The position numbers and the translations under genes are program-made. Shown here in pieces: positions 50,012 through 60,160 of a DNA stretch of 64,000 nt. Under the pieces are notes generated by a model. The model saw only the letters and a program-made list of their open reading frames with translations, ran no database searches and was not told the DNA's origin. Source of the stretch: Enterobacter sp. Cy-643 (lineage in GTDB: Bacteria > Pseudomonadota > Gammaproteobacteria > Enterobacterales > Enterobacteriaceae); NCBI RefSeq assembly GCF_011752815.1, contig NZ_VWWV01000004.1, positions 350,026 to 414,025 on the forward strand, written 5' to 3'. How positions within the stretch are numbered: position 1 is the first letter of the stretch; each line of letters starts with the position of its first letter.

Positions 50012-51028
50012 TCAGTGGTCCAGGAAGCGGGTTAGCCAGTCGGGAATGCGTTGCTCAAGCCACATCTGTGGGCGCAGCAAAGTCCCGCCGACAAACCCAA
50101 CGTGGCCGCCATAAGTGGTGAGTTGGTACTGGATATTTGGCGGCAGCGTTTCGCGATCCGGGATGACGTGGTGATCCATAAACGGGTCGTCTTTGGCGTG
50201 GATAATCAGCGTTGGAGCGGCGATTTCAGGCAAAAGCGGCATGGCGCTGCACTGGCGATAGTAGTCCAGCGCGTCGGCAAAGCCATGGATCTTCGAGGTA
50301 ATCAAATCATCGAATTCGCGAATGCGGCGCAGACTTTTCAGCTTGCGGAGGTCGATAGGCAGCGAGCCTGGGTAGCTCTTCAGCTTACGGGCGGCATTTT
50401 TCTTCAGCAGATTCAGCAGGTAATGCTGATAGACGCGCGAGAAGCCCTGCTCCATGTGGTAGCAGCACTGCTCAAGCATCAGCGGAGCGGAGACAATCAC
50501 GCCGGCTTTCAGCGTGCACGCGGCGCCCTGTTTTGCCATCAGGCATGCGAGCATGTTCCCGCCCAGCGAGAAGCCAACCGCCGCGGTGGGGACTTCGCCG
50601 TAGCGCTGATTCAACCATTCGAGAAAGTAGGTGCCGTCTTCGGTTTCGCCGGAATGGTAAATACGTTCCTTGCGGTTCGGCACGCCGCTGCAGCCGCGGA
50701 AATGCATCACCACGCCCAGCCAACCGCGTTTTTTCGCCGCTTCTATCATGCCGTGAGCATAGGGGCTGTGGAGGCTGCCTTCCAGCCCGTGAAACACCAC
50801 GAGACGCGGTTTGTGCATGGCGGTTTGCGGATCTTCGCTCCACGCAAGATCGACAAAATCCCCGTCCGGCATATCTAATCGCTGCCAGTGGGGTTTGAAA
50901 TTGATTCGACGACGAATCAAACGTGGGATCATGGTTTGCAGATGCGGGTTACTGAGTCCGCGCATCGGGCGGAAATCGTCACCTTCATCATGATGAATAT
51001 TCAATTCTAAAGGACTTGTACTGGCCAT
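50012..51028 (-). CDS. yheT: Alpha/beta hydrolase YheT
   Basis: YheT is a 338-aa alpha/beta hydrolase of the UPF0017 group, probably an esterase; the substrate is unknown. The oxyanion-hole region [18 protein letters not shown], the nucleophile elbow [12 protein letters not shown] (Ser near 145), an Asp in HAKDDPFMD, and a His in [11 protein letters not shown] form the expected triad. It is first in the leftward yheT-yheU-prkB set and divergent from the LysE-type gene. Confidence 0.94.
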   Translation of the reverse strand: MASTSPLELNIHHDEGDDFRPMRGLSNPHLQTMIPRLIRRRINFKPHWQRLDMPDGDFVDLAWSEDPQTAMHKPRLVVFHGLEGSLHSPYAHGMIEAAKKRGWLGVVMHFRGCSGVPNRKERIYHSGETEDGTYFLEWLNQRYGEVPTAAVGFSLGGNMLACLMAKQGAACTLKAGVIVSAPLMLEQCCYHMEQGFSRVYQHYLLNLLKKNAARKLKSYPGSLPIDLRKLKSLRRIREFDDLITSKIHGFADALDYYRQCSAMPLLPEIAAPTLIIHAKDDPFMDHHVIPDRETLPPNIQYQLTTYGGHVGFVGGTLLRPQMWLEQRIPDWLTRFLDH

Positions 51029-51088
51029 ATCACACTGTTAGTTTCGTTTAGTTCGCTAATTATTCTTCGGGTGTGGAGCACCCAATTC

Positions 51089-51691
51089 ATGGACTTAACG
51101 CTTTTTCTTTCGATGCTGGGCTTTCTCTGGGTCGCCGCCATCACACCTGGCCCTAATAATACGCTACTTACCGCATCCGGGGCGAATTACGGTTTCTTTC
51201 GCAGCCTGCCGCTAATGATTGGCATCATGCTCGGGATGCAGTGCATTTTAGTGCTTGTTGCTTTCGGCGTGGGGAGTTTAATCCTGCTTTACCCCGCTCT
51301 GCACCTTATCCTGAAGATTGCCGGGAGCGTTTACCTTTTGTGGCTGGCCTGGAAAATTGGCACCGCGAAATACGAGCGCCTGGAAACGGATGCTGCGCCG
51401 CCATCTCCGGTGCCTTTCTGGCAAGGTGGCCTGCTGCAGGTGATTAACCCTAAAGCGTGGCTGATGGCGCTGGGCGCCGTCGCCAGTTTTAGCCTGGCGG
51501 GTGCTGCCTACCTGCATTCCGTGGCGATGATTAGCGTAGGGATTGCGCTGGTGAATATTGTGGCCGGCGTTATCTGGATAGCCTTTGGCAGCCTGATTGG
51601 CCTGTTCCTGCGCAGCCGTCGCTCCTGGGCGATTTTCAACGTCAGCATGGGCGTGTTAACCGCCGCCTGCGTGCTGCTTATCTGGCGTTGA
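51089..51691 (+). CDS. LysE/RhtB-family amino-acid exporter
   Basis: The 200-aa protein has about six hydrophobic segments and the family signature AAITPGPNNTLLTASGANYG near residue 20. LysE/RhtB proteins export amino acids or their derivatives; the substrate here cannot be told. A GTG at 51071 is in frame, but the ATG at 51089 starts MDLTLFLSMLGFLWV and has GGAG ten bases upstream. This gene is not between yheT and yheS in E. coli and is an insertion or a loss in E. coli. A CCCTCTCC hairpin follows it. Confidence 0.88.
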   Translation: MDLTLFLSMLGFLWVAAITPGPNNTLLTASGANYGFFRSLPLMIGIMLGMQCILVLVAFGVGSLILLYPALHLILKIAGSVYLLWLAWKIGTAKYERLETDAAPPSPVPFWQGGLLQVINPKAWLMALGAVASFSLAGAAYLHSVAMISVGIALVNIVAGVIWIAFGSLIGLFLRSRRSWAIFNVSMGVLTAACVLLIWR

Positions 51692-51698
51692 GGGCAAA

Positions 51699-51720
51699 CC
51701 CTCTCCTTGCGAGGAGAGGG
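51699..51720. terminator. CCCTCTCC/GGAGAGGG hairpin after the LysE gene
   Basis: An 8-bp perfect stem with a 6-base loop lies between convergent LysE-type and yheS genes. It belongs to the same sequence type as the repeats at 34258-34354 and 41219-41252. No T-tract is seen, so terminator function is uncertain. Confidence 0.6.
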
Positions 51721-51732
51721 AAACCCTGGCGT

Positions 51733-53637
51733 TTAGTCGCCCTGCAGCATCTGTTCAAGCTGTTCCTGAATATCCAGCCATTCCATCTCGCACTCTTCCA
51801 GCGCCGACTTCACTTTTACCTGCATCTGCAGGCATTCGTTCATTTCGGCTTTGCGGCTCTGGTCGTAGATCGCGCTGTCTGCCAGCTTATCTTCTACCTC
51901 TGCAAGCTGAGCGTTGAGCTTTTCCATCTGCTTTTCGAGCTGGGTGATTTGCTTGCGCAGCGGCTGGGTTTGGGTACGAAGTTCGGCCTCACGGCGCTTC
52001 TGGTCCTTGCGGGCCTGGGCGCTGTTGGCGTTATCCTTCGCTGATTCCGCGGGCTGGTTTTCCTGCTTTTGCAGGTCACTCAACCACTGTTGGTAATCCT
52101 CGAGATCGCCATCGAAAGCTTCCACTTTGCCGTCGTGCACCAGATAGAGATCGTCCGTGGTGGAGCGCAGCAGGTGGCGGTCGTGCGAAACCACAACCAG
52201 CGCGCCCTCAAAGTCGATGAGCGCTTCGGTCAGCGCCTGGCGCATGTCGAGATCAAGGTGGTTCGTCGGTTCATCGAGCAGCAGCAGGTTAGGGCGCTGC
52301 CAGACAATCAGCGCCAGCACCAATCTGGCCTTTTCACCGCCGGAGAAACGCGCCGTTTGCTCCGTGACTTTATCGCCCTGGAAACCAAAGCCGCCCAGAT
52401 AATCACGCAACTGCTGTTCCAGCTCGCGTGGGGCAATGCGAGCCAGATGCTGAAGAGGCGATTCATCGGCGCGCAGGTATTCCAACTGATGCTGGGCGAA
52501 GTAGCCGAGCTTGATGCCTTTAGCGAGGCCAATGTCACCCTGCAGCGGCTGTAATTCACCGGCCAGCAGTTTGATTAACGTGGATTTACCCGCCCCGTTT
52601 CGGCCCAGCAGGCCAATACGTGAGCCAGGGACAAGATTCAGTTTGATGGAGTTGAGGATCACCCGCTCGCCGTAGCCTGCGCTGACCTTTTCCATACGCA
52701 GCAGCGGATTGGGCAGGTTTTCTGGCGCTCGGAAGCTGAAGTGGAACGGATTATCGACGTGGGCCGGGGCAATCAGCTCCATGCGCTCCAGCATTTTCAC
52801 GCGGCTCTGCGCCTGCTTGGCTTTGGACGCTTTAGCTTTAAAGCGATCGATAAAACTTTGCAGGTGGGCCACTTTTTGCTGCTGGCTTTCGTACATCGAC
52901 TGCTGCTGAGAAAGGCGAGTCGCACGCTGGATCTCAAACGACGAATAGTTGCCGGTGTACTCGAACATATTTTCCTGTTCGATGTGGATAATTTTATCGA
53001 CCACCGGATCGAGGAAGTCCCGGTCGTGAGAGATAAGAATCAGGGTACCCTGGTAGCTTTTCAGCCAGCGTTCAAGCCAGATGACCGCGTCCAGATCGAG
53101 GTGGTTGGTCGGTTCATCGAGCAGCAGCAGGTCGGAACGGCAAATCAGCGCCTGGGCAAGGTTAAGGCGCATGCGCCAGCCGCCCGAGAAATCGCTTACC
53201 GGGCGTTCCAGCTGTTCATTGCTGAAACCCAGGCCGTGCAGCAGGCTGGAGGCACGGGAGCGAATGGTCCACGCATCTACCGCATCCAGCTTGCCGTGAA
53301 CCAGCGCAATGGCATGGCCGTCGTTGCGTTCGTTGGCGACGTTTAGCTCGGCTTCCAGCTTGCGAAATTCGCGATCGCCGTCGATCACATACTCTATGGC
53401 CGGCATCGCAAGAGCGGGCGTTTCCTGATTCACCCAGGCAAGCTGCCAGGTGCCGGGGAAGCTTGCGCTCCCGCCGTCGGCGCTTATCTCGTTTTTCAGC
53501 AACGCCAGCAGCGTGGATTTCCCACAGCCGTTTTTACCCACCAGGCCGACTTTTTGCCCGGGGTTGATGGTGGCGGTGGCGTTATCCAGCAGAACGCGGG
53601 TGCCGCGACGAATTTGTAACGAGGAGAAAACAATCAT
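51733..53637 (-). CDS. yheS: ABC-F family ATPase YheS
   Basis: YheS is an ABC-F protein with two ATP-binding domains and no membrane domain; ABC-F proteins act on ribosomes, and YheS is thought to relieve certain translational stalls. The 634-aa protein (E. coli 637) has Walker A GKNGCGKST (about residue 35) and GRNGAGKST (about 345), signature motifs DFSGGWRMRLNLAQAL and RFSGGEKARLVLAL, a linker between them, and a charged coiled-coil C-terminal domain. Confidence 0.96.
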   Translation of the reverse strand: MIVFSSLQIRRGTRVLLDNATATINPGQKVGLVGKNGCGKSTLLALLKNEISADGGSASFPGTWQLAWVNQETPALAMPAIEYVIDGDREFRKLEAELNVANERNDGHAIALVHGKLDAVDAWTIRSRASSLLHGLGFSNEQLERPVSDFSGGWRMRLNLAQALICRSDLLLLDEPTNHLDLDAVIWLERWLKSYQGTLILISHDRDFLDPVVDKIIHIEQENMFEYTGNYSSFEIQRATRLSQQQSMYESQQQKVAHLQSFIDRFKAKASKAKQAQSRVKMLERMELIAPAHVDNPFHFSFRAPENLPNPLLRMEKVSAGYGERVILNSIKLNLVPGSRIGLLGRNGAGKSTLIKLLAGELQPLQGDIGLAKGIKLGYFAQHQLEYLRADESPLQHLARIAPRELEQQLRDYLGGFGFQGDKVTEQTARFSGGEKARLVLALIVWQRPNLLLLDEPTNHLDLDMRQALTEALIDFEGALVVVSHDRHLLRSTTDDLYLVHDGKVEAFDGDLEDYQQWLSDLQKQENQPAESAKDNANSAQARKDQKRREAELRTQTQPLRKQITQLEKQMEKLNAQLAEVEDKLADSAIYDQSRKAEMNECLQMQVKVKSALEECEMEWLDIQEQLEQMLQGD

Positions 53638-53758
53638 AAAGCGCCGTATGTTCAGAGTATGTTAAATTGTCATTGTAATTCGTTAACATGTCGCCTGGGC
53701 AACAGGTCGGGCTGCATGGTAGCCCAAAATAATGACTATGACGACGCCCTGGAGGGTA

Positions 53759-54313
53759 ATGATGTCGCAGCCGCCGAAAGTTTTGCTGCTGTATGCCCAT
53801 CCGGAATCCCAGGACTCGGTGGCAAACCGGGTTTTGCTTCAGCCGGCTCTGCAGCTTGAAAATGTGACCGTGCACGATCTCTATGCACATTATCCCGATT
53901 TCTTTATTGATATTTACCACGAACAGTCATTGCTGCTGGAGCACGATGTCATTGTTTTTCAACATCCTCTTTATACCTACAGCTGCCCTGCGTTGCTGAA
54001 AGAGTGGATGGATCGCGTCTTAAGCCGGGATTTTGCCAGCGGTATCGGAGGCAATGCGCTGGCGGGAAAGTACTGGCGTAGCGTGATCACCACCGGCGAG
54101 CCGGAAGGAGCCTATCGCTATGACGGCTATAACCGCTTTCCCTTAACCGAAATTTTGCGACCCTTTGAACTCACCGCTGCGATGTGCAAGATGCACTGGC
54201 TGATGCCGATTATCGTTTACTGGGCGCGCCGCCAGTCTAAGCAGGAGCTGCAAAGCCACGCGAAAGCCTATGGTGAGTGGCTGGCGAATCCGTTGCCGAT
54301 GGGAGGCCGCTGA
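53759..54313 (+). CDS. kefG: KefG, ancillary flavoprotein of the KefB potassium efflux system
   Basis: KefG is a flavodoxin-like NAD(P)H:quinone-oxidoreductase-type protein needed for full KefB activity. The 184-aa product from the ATG at 53759 ([20 protein letters not shown]) equals E. coli in length; the frame opens at 53732, but GGAGGG sits just before 53759 and 53762. The FMN-binding and active-site loops in [19 protein letters not shown] and [13 protein letters not shown] are present. Its stop overlaps the kefB ATG. Confidence 0.95.
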   Translation: MMSQPPKVLLLYAHPESQDSVANRVLLQPALQLENVTVHDLYAHYPDFFIDIYHEQSLLLEHDVIVFQHPLYTYSCPALLKEWMDRVLSRDFASGIGGNALAGKYWRSVITTGEPEGAYRYDGYNRFPLTEILRPFELTAAMCKMHWLMPIIVYWARRQSKQELQSHAKAYGEWLANPLPMGGR

Positions 54314-56118
54314 TGGAAGGTTCTGATTTACTGTTGGCGGGGGTGTTGTTTCTCTTCGCGGCGGTTGTTGCTGTCCCGGTTGCCGCACGTTTAGGTATTG
54401 GCGCCGTGCTGGGCTATTTGCTGGCAGGTATTGCTATTGGCCCTTGGGGCTTAGGGTTCATCAGCGATGTTGATGAAATCCTGCATTTCTCCGAGCTGGG
54501 CGTGGTGTTCCTGATGTTTATCATCGGCCTGGAGCTGAATCCGTCGAAGTTGTGGCAACTGAGGCGCTCGATCTTTGGCGTTGGGGCGGCGCAGGTGATT
54601 CTCAGCGCGGTGGCGCTTGCGGGCCTGCTGATGCTGACGAATTTCTCCTGGCAGGCTGCAGTGGTGGGCGGTATCGGCCTTGCAATGTCCTCCACGGCGA
54701 TGGCGCTGCAGCTGATGCGCGATAAAAGCATGAACCGCAGCGAATCCGGCCAGTTAGGCTTTTCGGTTCTTTTGTTCCAGGACCTGGCGGTGATCCCGGC
54801 GCTGGCGCTGGTGCCGCTGCTGGCCGGAAACGGCGACGATCATACCGACTGGATTAAAGTTGGCCTGAAGGCGCTGGCGTTTATCGGCATGCTATTGGGT
54901 GGGCGCTATCTGCTTCGCCCGGTTTTCCGCTTTATTGCCAGCTCCGGGGTGCGTGAAGTCTTTACCGCGGCTTCGTTATTGCTGGTTCTTGGCTCGGCGC
55001 TGTTCATGGACGCGCTTGGGTTTTCTATGGCCTTGGGGACGTTCCTGGCCGGTGTGCTGCTGGCAGAAAGCGAATATCGGCACGAGCTTGAGATTGCTAT
55101 CGATCCGTTCAAAGGTCTGCTGCTGGGACTGTTCTTTATCTCTGTTGGCATGGCGCTGAACCTGGGTGTGTTGTTCACCCATTTGCTGTGGATTGCAGTG
55201 AGCGTGGTTGCGCTGGTGGCGGTGAAAGCCTCGATTTTGTATGGCCTGTCGCGGGTGTATGGTTTGCGTAGCTCTGAGCGGCTGCAGTTTGCGGGTGTGC
55301 TAAGCCAGGGGGGCGAGTTTGCCTTCGTGCTGTTTTCCGCGGCCGCCTCGCAGAAGCTGTTCCAGGGCGACCAAATGCCGCTGCTGCTGGTGACAGTGAC
55401 GCTGTCGATGATGACCACGCCGCTGCTGATGAAAGGCGTTGATGCGATTCTTGCCCGGCGCTTTAATCCCGGCGAGGAAACCGAGGAGGCACCTTACGTT
55501 GAGGATGACCATCCGCAGGTCATTATTGTCGGGTTTGGGCGCTTTGGTCAGGTGATTGGGCGCCTGTTGATGGCTAACAAGATGCGTATCACCGTCCTTG
55601 AACGGGATATCAGCGCCGTAAGCCTGATGAGAAAGTACGGCTATAAAGTGTATTACGGCGATGCGACAGAAGTGGAACTGCTGCGTTCGGCGGGAGCGGA
55701 AGAGGCCAAATCCATTGTTATCACCTGCAATGAGCCGGAAGATACGATGCGGATAGTCCATCTCTGTCAACAACACTTTCCACATCTGGCCATACTGGCG
55801 CGTGCTCGTGGCCGCGTTGAGGCACATGAATTGTTGCAGGCCGGCGTTAAACTGTTCTCGCGTGAAACCTTCTCCAGCGCCCTTGAACTTGGACGTAAGG
55901 CATTGCTCACGCTGGGTATGCATCCGCACCAGGCGCACCGGGCTCAATTACACTTCCGCCGGCTGGATATGCGTATGCTACGTGAACTGATGCCTATTCA
56001 CACGGACAGTGCGCAGATTTCCAGGGTGCGGGAAGCCCGGCGCGAGCTGGAAGATATTTTTGAGCGTGAAATGCAGCAAGAGCGTCGGCAGCTGGACGGC
56101 TGGGACGAATTTGAATAA
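54313..56118 (+). CDS. kefB: Glutathione-gated potassium efflux antiporter KefB
   Basis: KefB releases potassium, with proton entry, when electrophile-glutathione adducts bind, protecting cells by acidifying the cytoplasm. The 601-aa protein equals E. coli length, with about twelve membrane helices (residues 1-380) and an RCK/TrkA-N domain from about 400 ([40 protein letters not shown]). The start is the ATG at 54313 in the kefG stop (TGATG). Confidence 0.97.
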   Translation: MEGSDLLLAGVLFLFAAVVAVPVAARLGIGAVLGYLLAGIAIGPWGLGFISDVDEILHFSELGVVFLMFIIGLELNPSKLWQLRRSIFGVGAAQVILSAVALAGLLMLTNFSWQAAVVGGIGLAMSSTAMALQLMRDKSMNRSESGQLGFSVLLFQDLAVIPALALVPLLAGNGDDHTDWIKVGLKALAFIGMLLGGRYLLRPVFRFIASSGVREVFTAASLLLVLGSALFMDALGFSMALGTFLAGVLLAESEYRHELEIAIDPFKGLLLGLFFISVGMALNLGVLFTHLLWIAVSVVALVAVKASILYGLSRVYGLRSSERLQFAGVLSQGGEFAFVLFSAAASQKLFQGDQMPLLLVTVTLSMMTTPLLMKGVDAILARRFNPGEETEEAPYVEDDHPQVIIVGFGRFGQVIGRLLMANKMRITVLERDISAVSLMRKYGYKVYYGDATEVELLRSAGAEEAKSIVITCNEPEDTMRIVHLCQQHFPHLAILARARGRVEAHELLQAGVKLFSRETFSSALELGRKALLTLGMHPHQAHRAQLHFRRLDMRMLRELMPIHTDSAQISRVREARRELEDIFEREMQQERRQLDGWDEFE

Positions 56119-56129
56119 AGGTGAAGCCA

Positions 56130-56330
56130 ATGTCAGTGCGTAAGCGTTTTATTGCCGGGGCCGTTTGTCCCAAGTGTCAGGCGAAGGATTCCCTCGCGCT
56201 GTGGCGCGAGAACAACGTTGATATCGTTGAGTGCGTAAAGTGTGGCCATCAGATGCGAGAGGCCGACAAGCAGGTTCGCGAGCACGTTCGCGAGCAGGAG
56301 CAAGTGATAGGGATTTTTCATCCCGACTAG
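56130..56330 (+). CDS. yheV: Small zinc-ribbon protein YheV
   Basis: YheV is a 66-aa conserved protein of unknown function with two C-x2-C pairs (CPKC at about residues 13-16 and CVKC at about 37-40) that should bind zinc. It starts at the ATG at 56130 (MSVRKRFIAG), with AAAGGTG at 56117-56123 as ribosome site, equal in length to E. coli YheV. It follows kefB by 11 bases and is probably co-transcribed. Confidence 0.93.
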   Translation: MSVRKRFIAGAVCPKCQAKDSLALWRENNVDIVECVKCGHQMREADKQVREHVREQEQVIGIFHPD

Positions 56331-56428
56331 CGAGATGGAGCAGCTTTTTTTAAGCTAGAGGGTACAGCGGCGCAGATTTCCGCTACAATCGGCGCCAGTT
56401 TTTTCCCTACGCTCGTTCAGGAGATATC

Positions 56429-57013
56429 ATGAAAGTAGCAAAAGACCTGGTGGTCAGCCTGGCCTATCAGGTACGTACAGAAGACGGTGTGTTGGTCGAT
56501 GAGTCTCCGGTGAGCGCGCCGCTGGACTACCTGCACGGTCACGGCTCCCTGATTTCTGGCCTGGAAACGGCGCTGGATGGTCACGAAGTTGGCGACAAGT
56601 TTGACGTTGAAGTGGGCGCGAACGACGCTTACGGTCAGTACGACGAAAACCTGGTGCAGCGCGTACCGAAAGACGTCTTCATGGGCGTTGACGAGCTGCA
56701 GGTTGGTATGCGCTTTATGGCGGAAACCGATCAGGGTCCAGTGCCGGTCGAAATTACCGAAGTGGAAGACGAGCACGTTGTGGTTGACGGTAACCACATG
56801 CTGGCTGGCCAGAACCTGAAATTCAACGTGGAAGTTGTTGCTATCCGCGAAGCGACCGCTGAAGAGCTGGCTCACGGCCACGTTCACGGTGAGCACGATC
56901 ATCATCACGACCACGATCACGAGGGTTGCTGCGGTGGTCACGGCCACGATCACGACCATGGCCACGAGCATGGTAAAGGTGGTTGCGGCAACGGCGGCTG
57001 TGGTTGCCACTGA
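56429..57013 (+). CDS. slyD: FKBP-type prolyl isomerase and metallochaperone SlyD
   Basis: SlyD is a prolyl isomerase, chaperone and nickel-delivery protein for hydrogenase maturation. The 194-aa product has the FKBP core with inserted-flap (IF) domain (about residues 1-145) and a His/Cys/Asp-rich metal-binding tail (HGHVHGEHDHHHDHDHEGCC and on to the end), near the E. coli length of 196. GGAG precedes the ATG. A bidirectional terminator separates it from slyX. Confidence 0.97.
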   Translation: MKVAKDLVVSLAYQVRTEDGVLVDESPVSAPLDYLHGHGSLISGLETALDGHEVGDKFDVEVGANDAYGQYDENLVQRVPKDVFMGVDELQVGMRFMAETDQGPVPVEITEVEDEHVVVDGNHMLAGQNLKFNVEVVAIREATAEELAHGHVHGEHDHHHDHDHEGCCGGHGHDHDHGHEHGKGGCGNGGCGCH

Positions 57014-57028
57014 TCGCTGTAAAAGAGA

Positions 57029-57053
57029 AAAGGCCGCATTAGCGGCCTTTTTT
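57029..57053. terminator. Bidirectional terminator between slyD and slyX
   Basis: AAAGGCCGC / GCGGCCTTT is a 9-bp stem with an ATTA loop and T/A tails on both sides, between convergent genes. Confidence 0.9.
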
Positions 57054-57064
57054 ACGTCTGTTAT

Positions 57065-57283
57065 TCAGTAATGCGGCGGTGGTGTCTCTTCAGATTCAGA
57101 GGCGATCATTGACGGCTGGCTGGCTTTCAGCTTTTCAACCAGCAGGCGGAAATGCTCGCGAAGTTTGACCATCTCAAGCTCGTGCGCCGTCACGGTCTGG
57201 TTCAGCTCTTCAATCGTAATCTCCTGAAAGGCGAGACGACTCTCGAGATCTTCCAGCCGTTGTTCGGTGGATTTAGTGTGCAT
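57065..57283 (-). CDS. slyX: SlyX coiled-coil protein
   Basis: SlyX is a 72-aa protein of unknown function, mostly one coiled coil ([20 protein letters not shown]) with a C-terminal tail EETPPPHY identical to E. coli. The frame continues upstream, but the ATG at 57283 has GAGGAA at good spacing and gives the family length. It is divergent from fkpA. Confidence 0.95.
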   Translation of the reverse strand: MHTKSTEQRLEDLESRLAFQEITIEELNQTVTAHELEMVKLREHFRLLVEKLKASQPSMIASESEETPPPHY

Positions 57284-57370
57284 GGCGGTTCCTCTTTTGC
57301 CTGCGCGATGGACAATATGCGGTGATTTTACTGAAAATGACCCAGCTTTACAGCGCAGAAGCACGTTGAA

Positions 57371-57400
57371 GGAAACTTCTTTAAACAAAAAGAATCTCAA
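57371..57400 (+). promoter_or_regulatory. Sigma-E-type promoter of fkpA
   Basis: GGAAACTT (57371-57378) and TCTCAA (57395-57400) are separated by 16 bp, close to the sigma-E consensus GGAACTT-N16-TCTRA. It lies about 110 bases before fkpA, which is a known sigma-E target in E. coli. Confidence 0.62.
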
Positions 57401-57513
57401 TTTGACTCGATAACTCGCTGAGAGATTGTGTAGATTTCTTTCACGACGTTATAGTACGTCACTTAGTTTATTTGAAACCCTGGGGTGAGAGGCCCCGGCC
57501 CTTGGAGAAATGG

Positions 57514-58341
57514 ATGAAATCATTATTTAAAGTAACGCTTCTGGCGACCACAATGGCCGTTGCCCTTAATGCCCCTGCTTTTGCGGCGCCTGCTGCTGCG
57601 AAAGATGCCCCTGCAGCTCAGGCTGACAGCAAAGTGGCTTTTAAGAACGACGACCAGAAAGCAGCCTATGCATTGGGCGCATCGCTTGGGCGTTACATGG
57701 AAAACTCCCTGAAAGAGCAGGAGAAACTGGGGATCACCCTGGACAAAGCTCAGCTGATCGCGGGCGTACAGGATGCGTTTGCGGATAAGAGCAAACTGTC
57801 TGACCAGGAAATCGAACAAACTCTGCAGGCGTTCGAGACTCGCGTAAAAGCCTCCGCTCAGGAGAAAATGGAGAAAGACGCTAAAGAGAACGCGGACAAA
57901 GGCAAAGCCTTCCGTGATGCTTTCGCCAAAGAGAAAGGCGTTAAAACCTCTTCTACCGGCCTGATGTATAAAGTTGAGAAAGACGGTACCGGCGATGCGC
58001 CGAAGGATACCGATACCGTGGTGGTTAACTACAAAGGCACGCTGATCGACGGTAAAGAGTTTGATAACTCTTATACCCGCGGTGAGCCACTGTCCTTCCG
58101 TCTTGATGGCGTCATTCCTGGCTGGACCGAAGGCCTGAAAAACATCAAGAAAGGCGGCAAGATTAAGCTGGTTATTCCACCAGAGCTGGCTTACGGCAAA
58201 ACCGGCGTGCCGGGGATCCCTGCCAACTCTACGCTGGTGTTTGACGTTGAGCTGCTGGACATTAAACAAGCGCCAAAAGCTGATGCTAAGCCAGCCCCTG
58301 CTGCGGATGCTAAGGCCGCTGACGCAGCTAAAAGCAAGTAA
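57514..58341 (+). CDS. fkpA: Periplasmic FKBP-type prolyl isomerase FkpA
   Basis: FkpA is a periplasmic chaperone and prolyl isomerase of the envelope-stress response. The 275-aa precursor (E. coli 270) has a signal peptide (MKSLFKVTLLATTMAVALNA, cleavage probably after AFA), a helical dimerisation domain (about residues 40-140), and the FKBP domain (VVVNYKGTLIDGKEFDNSYT, VIPGWTEGLKNIKKGG). An Ala/Pro/Lys-rich C-terminal tail is somewhat longer than in E. coli. The frame opens at a TTG (57472) upstream; GGAGAA supports the ATG at 57514. Confidence 0.96.
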   Translation: MKSLFKVTLLATTMAVALNAPAFAAPAAAKDAPAAQADSKVAFKNDDQKAAYALGASLGRYMENSLKEQEKLGITLDKAQLIAGVQDAFADKSKLSDQEIEQTLQAFETRVKASAQEKMEKDAKENADKGKAFRDAFAKEKGVKTSSTGLMYKVEKDGTGDAPKDTDTVVVNYKGTLIDGKEFDNSYTRGEPLSFRLDGVIPGWTEGLKNIKKGGKIKLVIPPELAYGKTGVPGIPANSTLVFDVELLDIKQAPKADAKPAPAADAKAADAAKSK

Positions 58342-58679
58342 TTAGCAGGTCGTTTGAGCCGCCGCCCACCGGGCGGCGGTTTTGTTTTTGGTACCGGTGT
58401 TTATTCCCCCCACGCGTAATGAGGAGAATAAAGACTGGAAAGCACGTCTTACGTTGTATTACCTTAGCGGGCAGCGTTTCAATCGAGTATGAGTCTGCCC
58501 TGACACCATCAAAGCGCGACAGGCTCTCTTTAGAGTAAATTGCTGGCAACGTCTTTTATCCATAACACGCTCAATTTGTAGCAATAAAAATAATGGACGA
58601 GGTCTTCTGATTTACCCCAAACGCCCGCGAACCCCGTTTCCGGACGTTTGTCATCAATCTGAGAGGGTGGTATTTTTTC
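58342..58679. other. fkpA-yheO intergenic region
   Basis: This 338-bp region begins with the fkpA terminator (58359-58389). The rest must hold the yheO promoter, but no clear hexamer pair was identified; GAGAGGGTGG about ten bases before yheO is the ribosome site. No gene was seen. Confidence 0.5.
58359..58389 (+). terminator. Terminator after fkpA
   Basis: CCGCCGCCC / GGGCGGCGG is a 9-bp GC stem with an ACC loop followed by TTTTGTTTTT. Confidence 0.94.
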
Positions 58680-59408
58680 ATGTCCAATTCGCTTTTAACC
58701 AACGAAACCAGTGAACTTGATTTGCTGGACCAGCGTCCTTTTGAACAAACCGACTTCGAAATATTAAAATCCTATGAAGCGGTCGTGGACGGGTTAGCGA
58801 TGCTGATTGGCTCCCATTGCGAAATCGTTCTGCACTCCCTGCAGGATCTGAAATGTTCAGCCATTCGTATCGCGAATGGTGAACATACCGGGCGAAAAAT
58901 AGGCTCGCCAATTACCGATCTGGCTCTGCGCATGCTGCACGATATGACCGGGGCCGACAGCAGCGTCTCTAAATGCTACTTCACTCGTGCAAAAAGCGGC
59001 GTTCTGATGAAATCGGTGACGATTGCGATTCGCAACCGCGACCAGCGCGTGATTGGTTTGCTTTGCATTAACATGAACCTAGACGTGCCGTTCTCTCAGA
59101 TCATGTCGACCTTTGTTCCACCAGAAACTCAGGATCAGGAAGTGCCGTCCTCGGTGAACTTTGCGTCCTCCGTGGAGGATCTGGTGATGCAAACGCTGGA
59201 ATTCACGATTGAAGAAGTGAATGCCGATCGCAACGTCTCAAATAACGCCAAGAACCGCCAGATAGTGCTCAACCTCTATGAGAAAGGGATCTTTGACATC
59301 AAAGATGCCATCAACCAGGTGGCCGATCGGCTGAACATTTCCAAACACACCGTTTATCTCTACATTCGTCAGTTCAAAAACGGTGACTTCCTCGGTCAGG
59401 ATAAGTAA
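58680..59408 (+). CDS. yheO: YheO, PAS/HTH regulatory protein
   Basis: YheO is a predicted DNA-binding protein: an N-terminal YheO-type PAS-like domain (about residues 25-140, [20 protein letters not shown]) and a C-terminal helix-turn-helix (about 195-235, [20 protein letters not shown]). The target is unknown. The 242-aa product matches E. coli (about 240). Its TAA overlaps the tusD ATG, so it is coupled to the tus genes, the usual enterobacterial order. Confidence 0.93.
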   Translation: MSNSLLTNETSELDLLDQRPFEQTDFEILKSYEAVVDGLAMLIGSHCEIVLHSLQDLKCSAIRIANGEHTGRKIGSPITDLALRMLHDMTGADSSVSKCYFTRAKSGVLMKSVTIAIRNRDQRVIGLLCINMNLDVPFSQIMSTFVPPETQDQEVPSSVNFASSVEDLVMQTLEFTIEEVNADRNVSNNAKNRQIVLNLYEKGIFDIKDAINQVADRLNISKHTVYLYIRQFKNGDFLGQDK

Positions 59409-59794
59409 TGCGCTTTGCATTAATGGTCACCGGCCCGGCTTATGGGACGCAGCAGGCGAGCAGCGCATTGCTGTTTGCCAGGGCACTGTTGGCGGAAGGA
59501 CATACCCTGGGTAGCGTTTTTTTCTACCGTGAGGGGATTTATAACGCTAATCAGCTGACCGCTCCGGCAAGCGATGAGGTTGACCTTGTGCGCGAGTGGC
59601 AGAGCCTGAGCGTGCAGCACGGTGTGGCACTGCATATTTGCGTTGCTGCGGCATTACGTCGCGGCGTGACCGACGAAGAACAGGCGAAATCTTTGGGACT
59701 CAAGGTGAGTAATCTCCAGCCCGGCTTTACGCTTAGTGGTCTGGGGGCGCTGGCAGAAGCCGCGCTGACCTGCGAAAGAATGGTGCAGTTCTGA
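59408..59794 (+). CDS. tusD: Sulfur relay protein TusD
   Basis: TusD belongs to the TusBCD complex that passes persulfide sulfur from TusA to TusE for 2-thiolation of tRNA wobble uridines by MnmA. The 128-aa protein starts [13 protein letters not shown] and keeps the active cysteine in [13 protein letters not shown] near residue 78. Starts and stops overlap with yheO and tusC by single bases. Confidence 0.96.
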   Translation: MRFALMVTGPAYGTQQASSALLFARALLAEGHTLGSVFFYREGIYNANQLTAPASDEVDLVREWQSLSVQHGVALHICVAAALRRGVTDEEQAKSLGLKVSNLQPGFTLSGLGALAEAALTCERMVQF

Positions 59795-60153
59795 TGAAAC
59801 GTGTTGCTTTTGTTTTTCGATCTGCGCCGCACGGCAGCACCTCTGGCCGGGAAGGGCTGGATGCATTATTGGCGACGTCGGCCCTGTCAGAAGACATAGG
59901 TGTGTTCTTTGTGGGCGATGGTGTTCTACAGCTGCTGCCCGGGCAGCAGCCGGCTAAAGTGTTAGGCAGAGACTACATCGCGACCTTCCGCGTTTTGCCG
60001 CTGTACGATATTGAGCAGTGTTTCCTTTGCGCAGCCTCAATAAGGGAAAGGGGGCTGTCGGATCGGTCATCCTGGGTTATCGATGCGGAAGTGCTTGAGC
60101 CTGAAGCGCTTCGGGAAAAACTGAACCCGTACGATGTGGTACTTACCTTCTGA
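59794..60153 (+). CDS. tusC: Sulfur relay protein TusC
   Basis: TusC is the second subunit of the TusBCD sulfur-relay heterohexamer. The 119-aa protein begins [20 protein letters not shown] and has the DsrF-like alternating fold ([18 protein letters not shown]). It overlaps tusD by one base and is followed 7 bases later by tusB. Confidence 0.96.
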   Translation: MKRVAFVFRSAPHGSTSGREGLDALLATSALSEDIGVFFVGDGVLQLLPGQQPAKVLGRDYIATFRVLPLYDIEQCFLCAASIRERGLSDRSSWVIDAEVLEPEALREKLNPYDVVLTF

Positions 60154-60160
60154 GGCACCT

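Noticed and set aside
56875..57013. His-rich low-complexity 3' end of slyD as a repeat region
   Set aside because: It is the ordinary metal-binding tail of SlyD.
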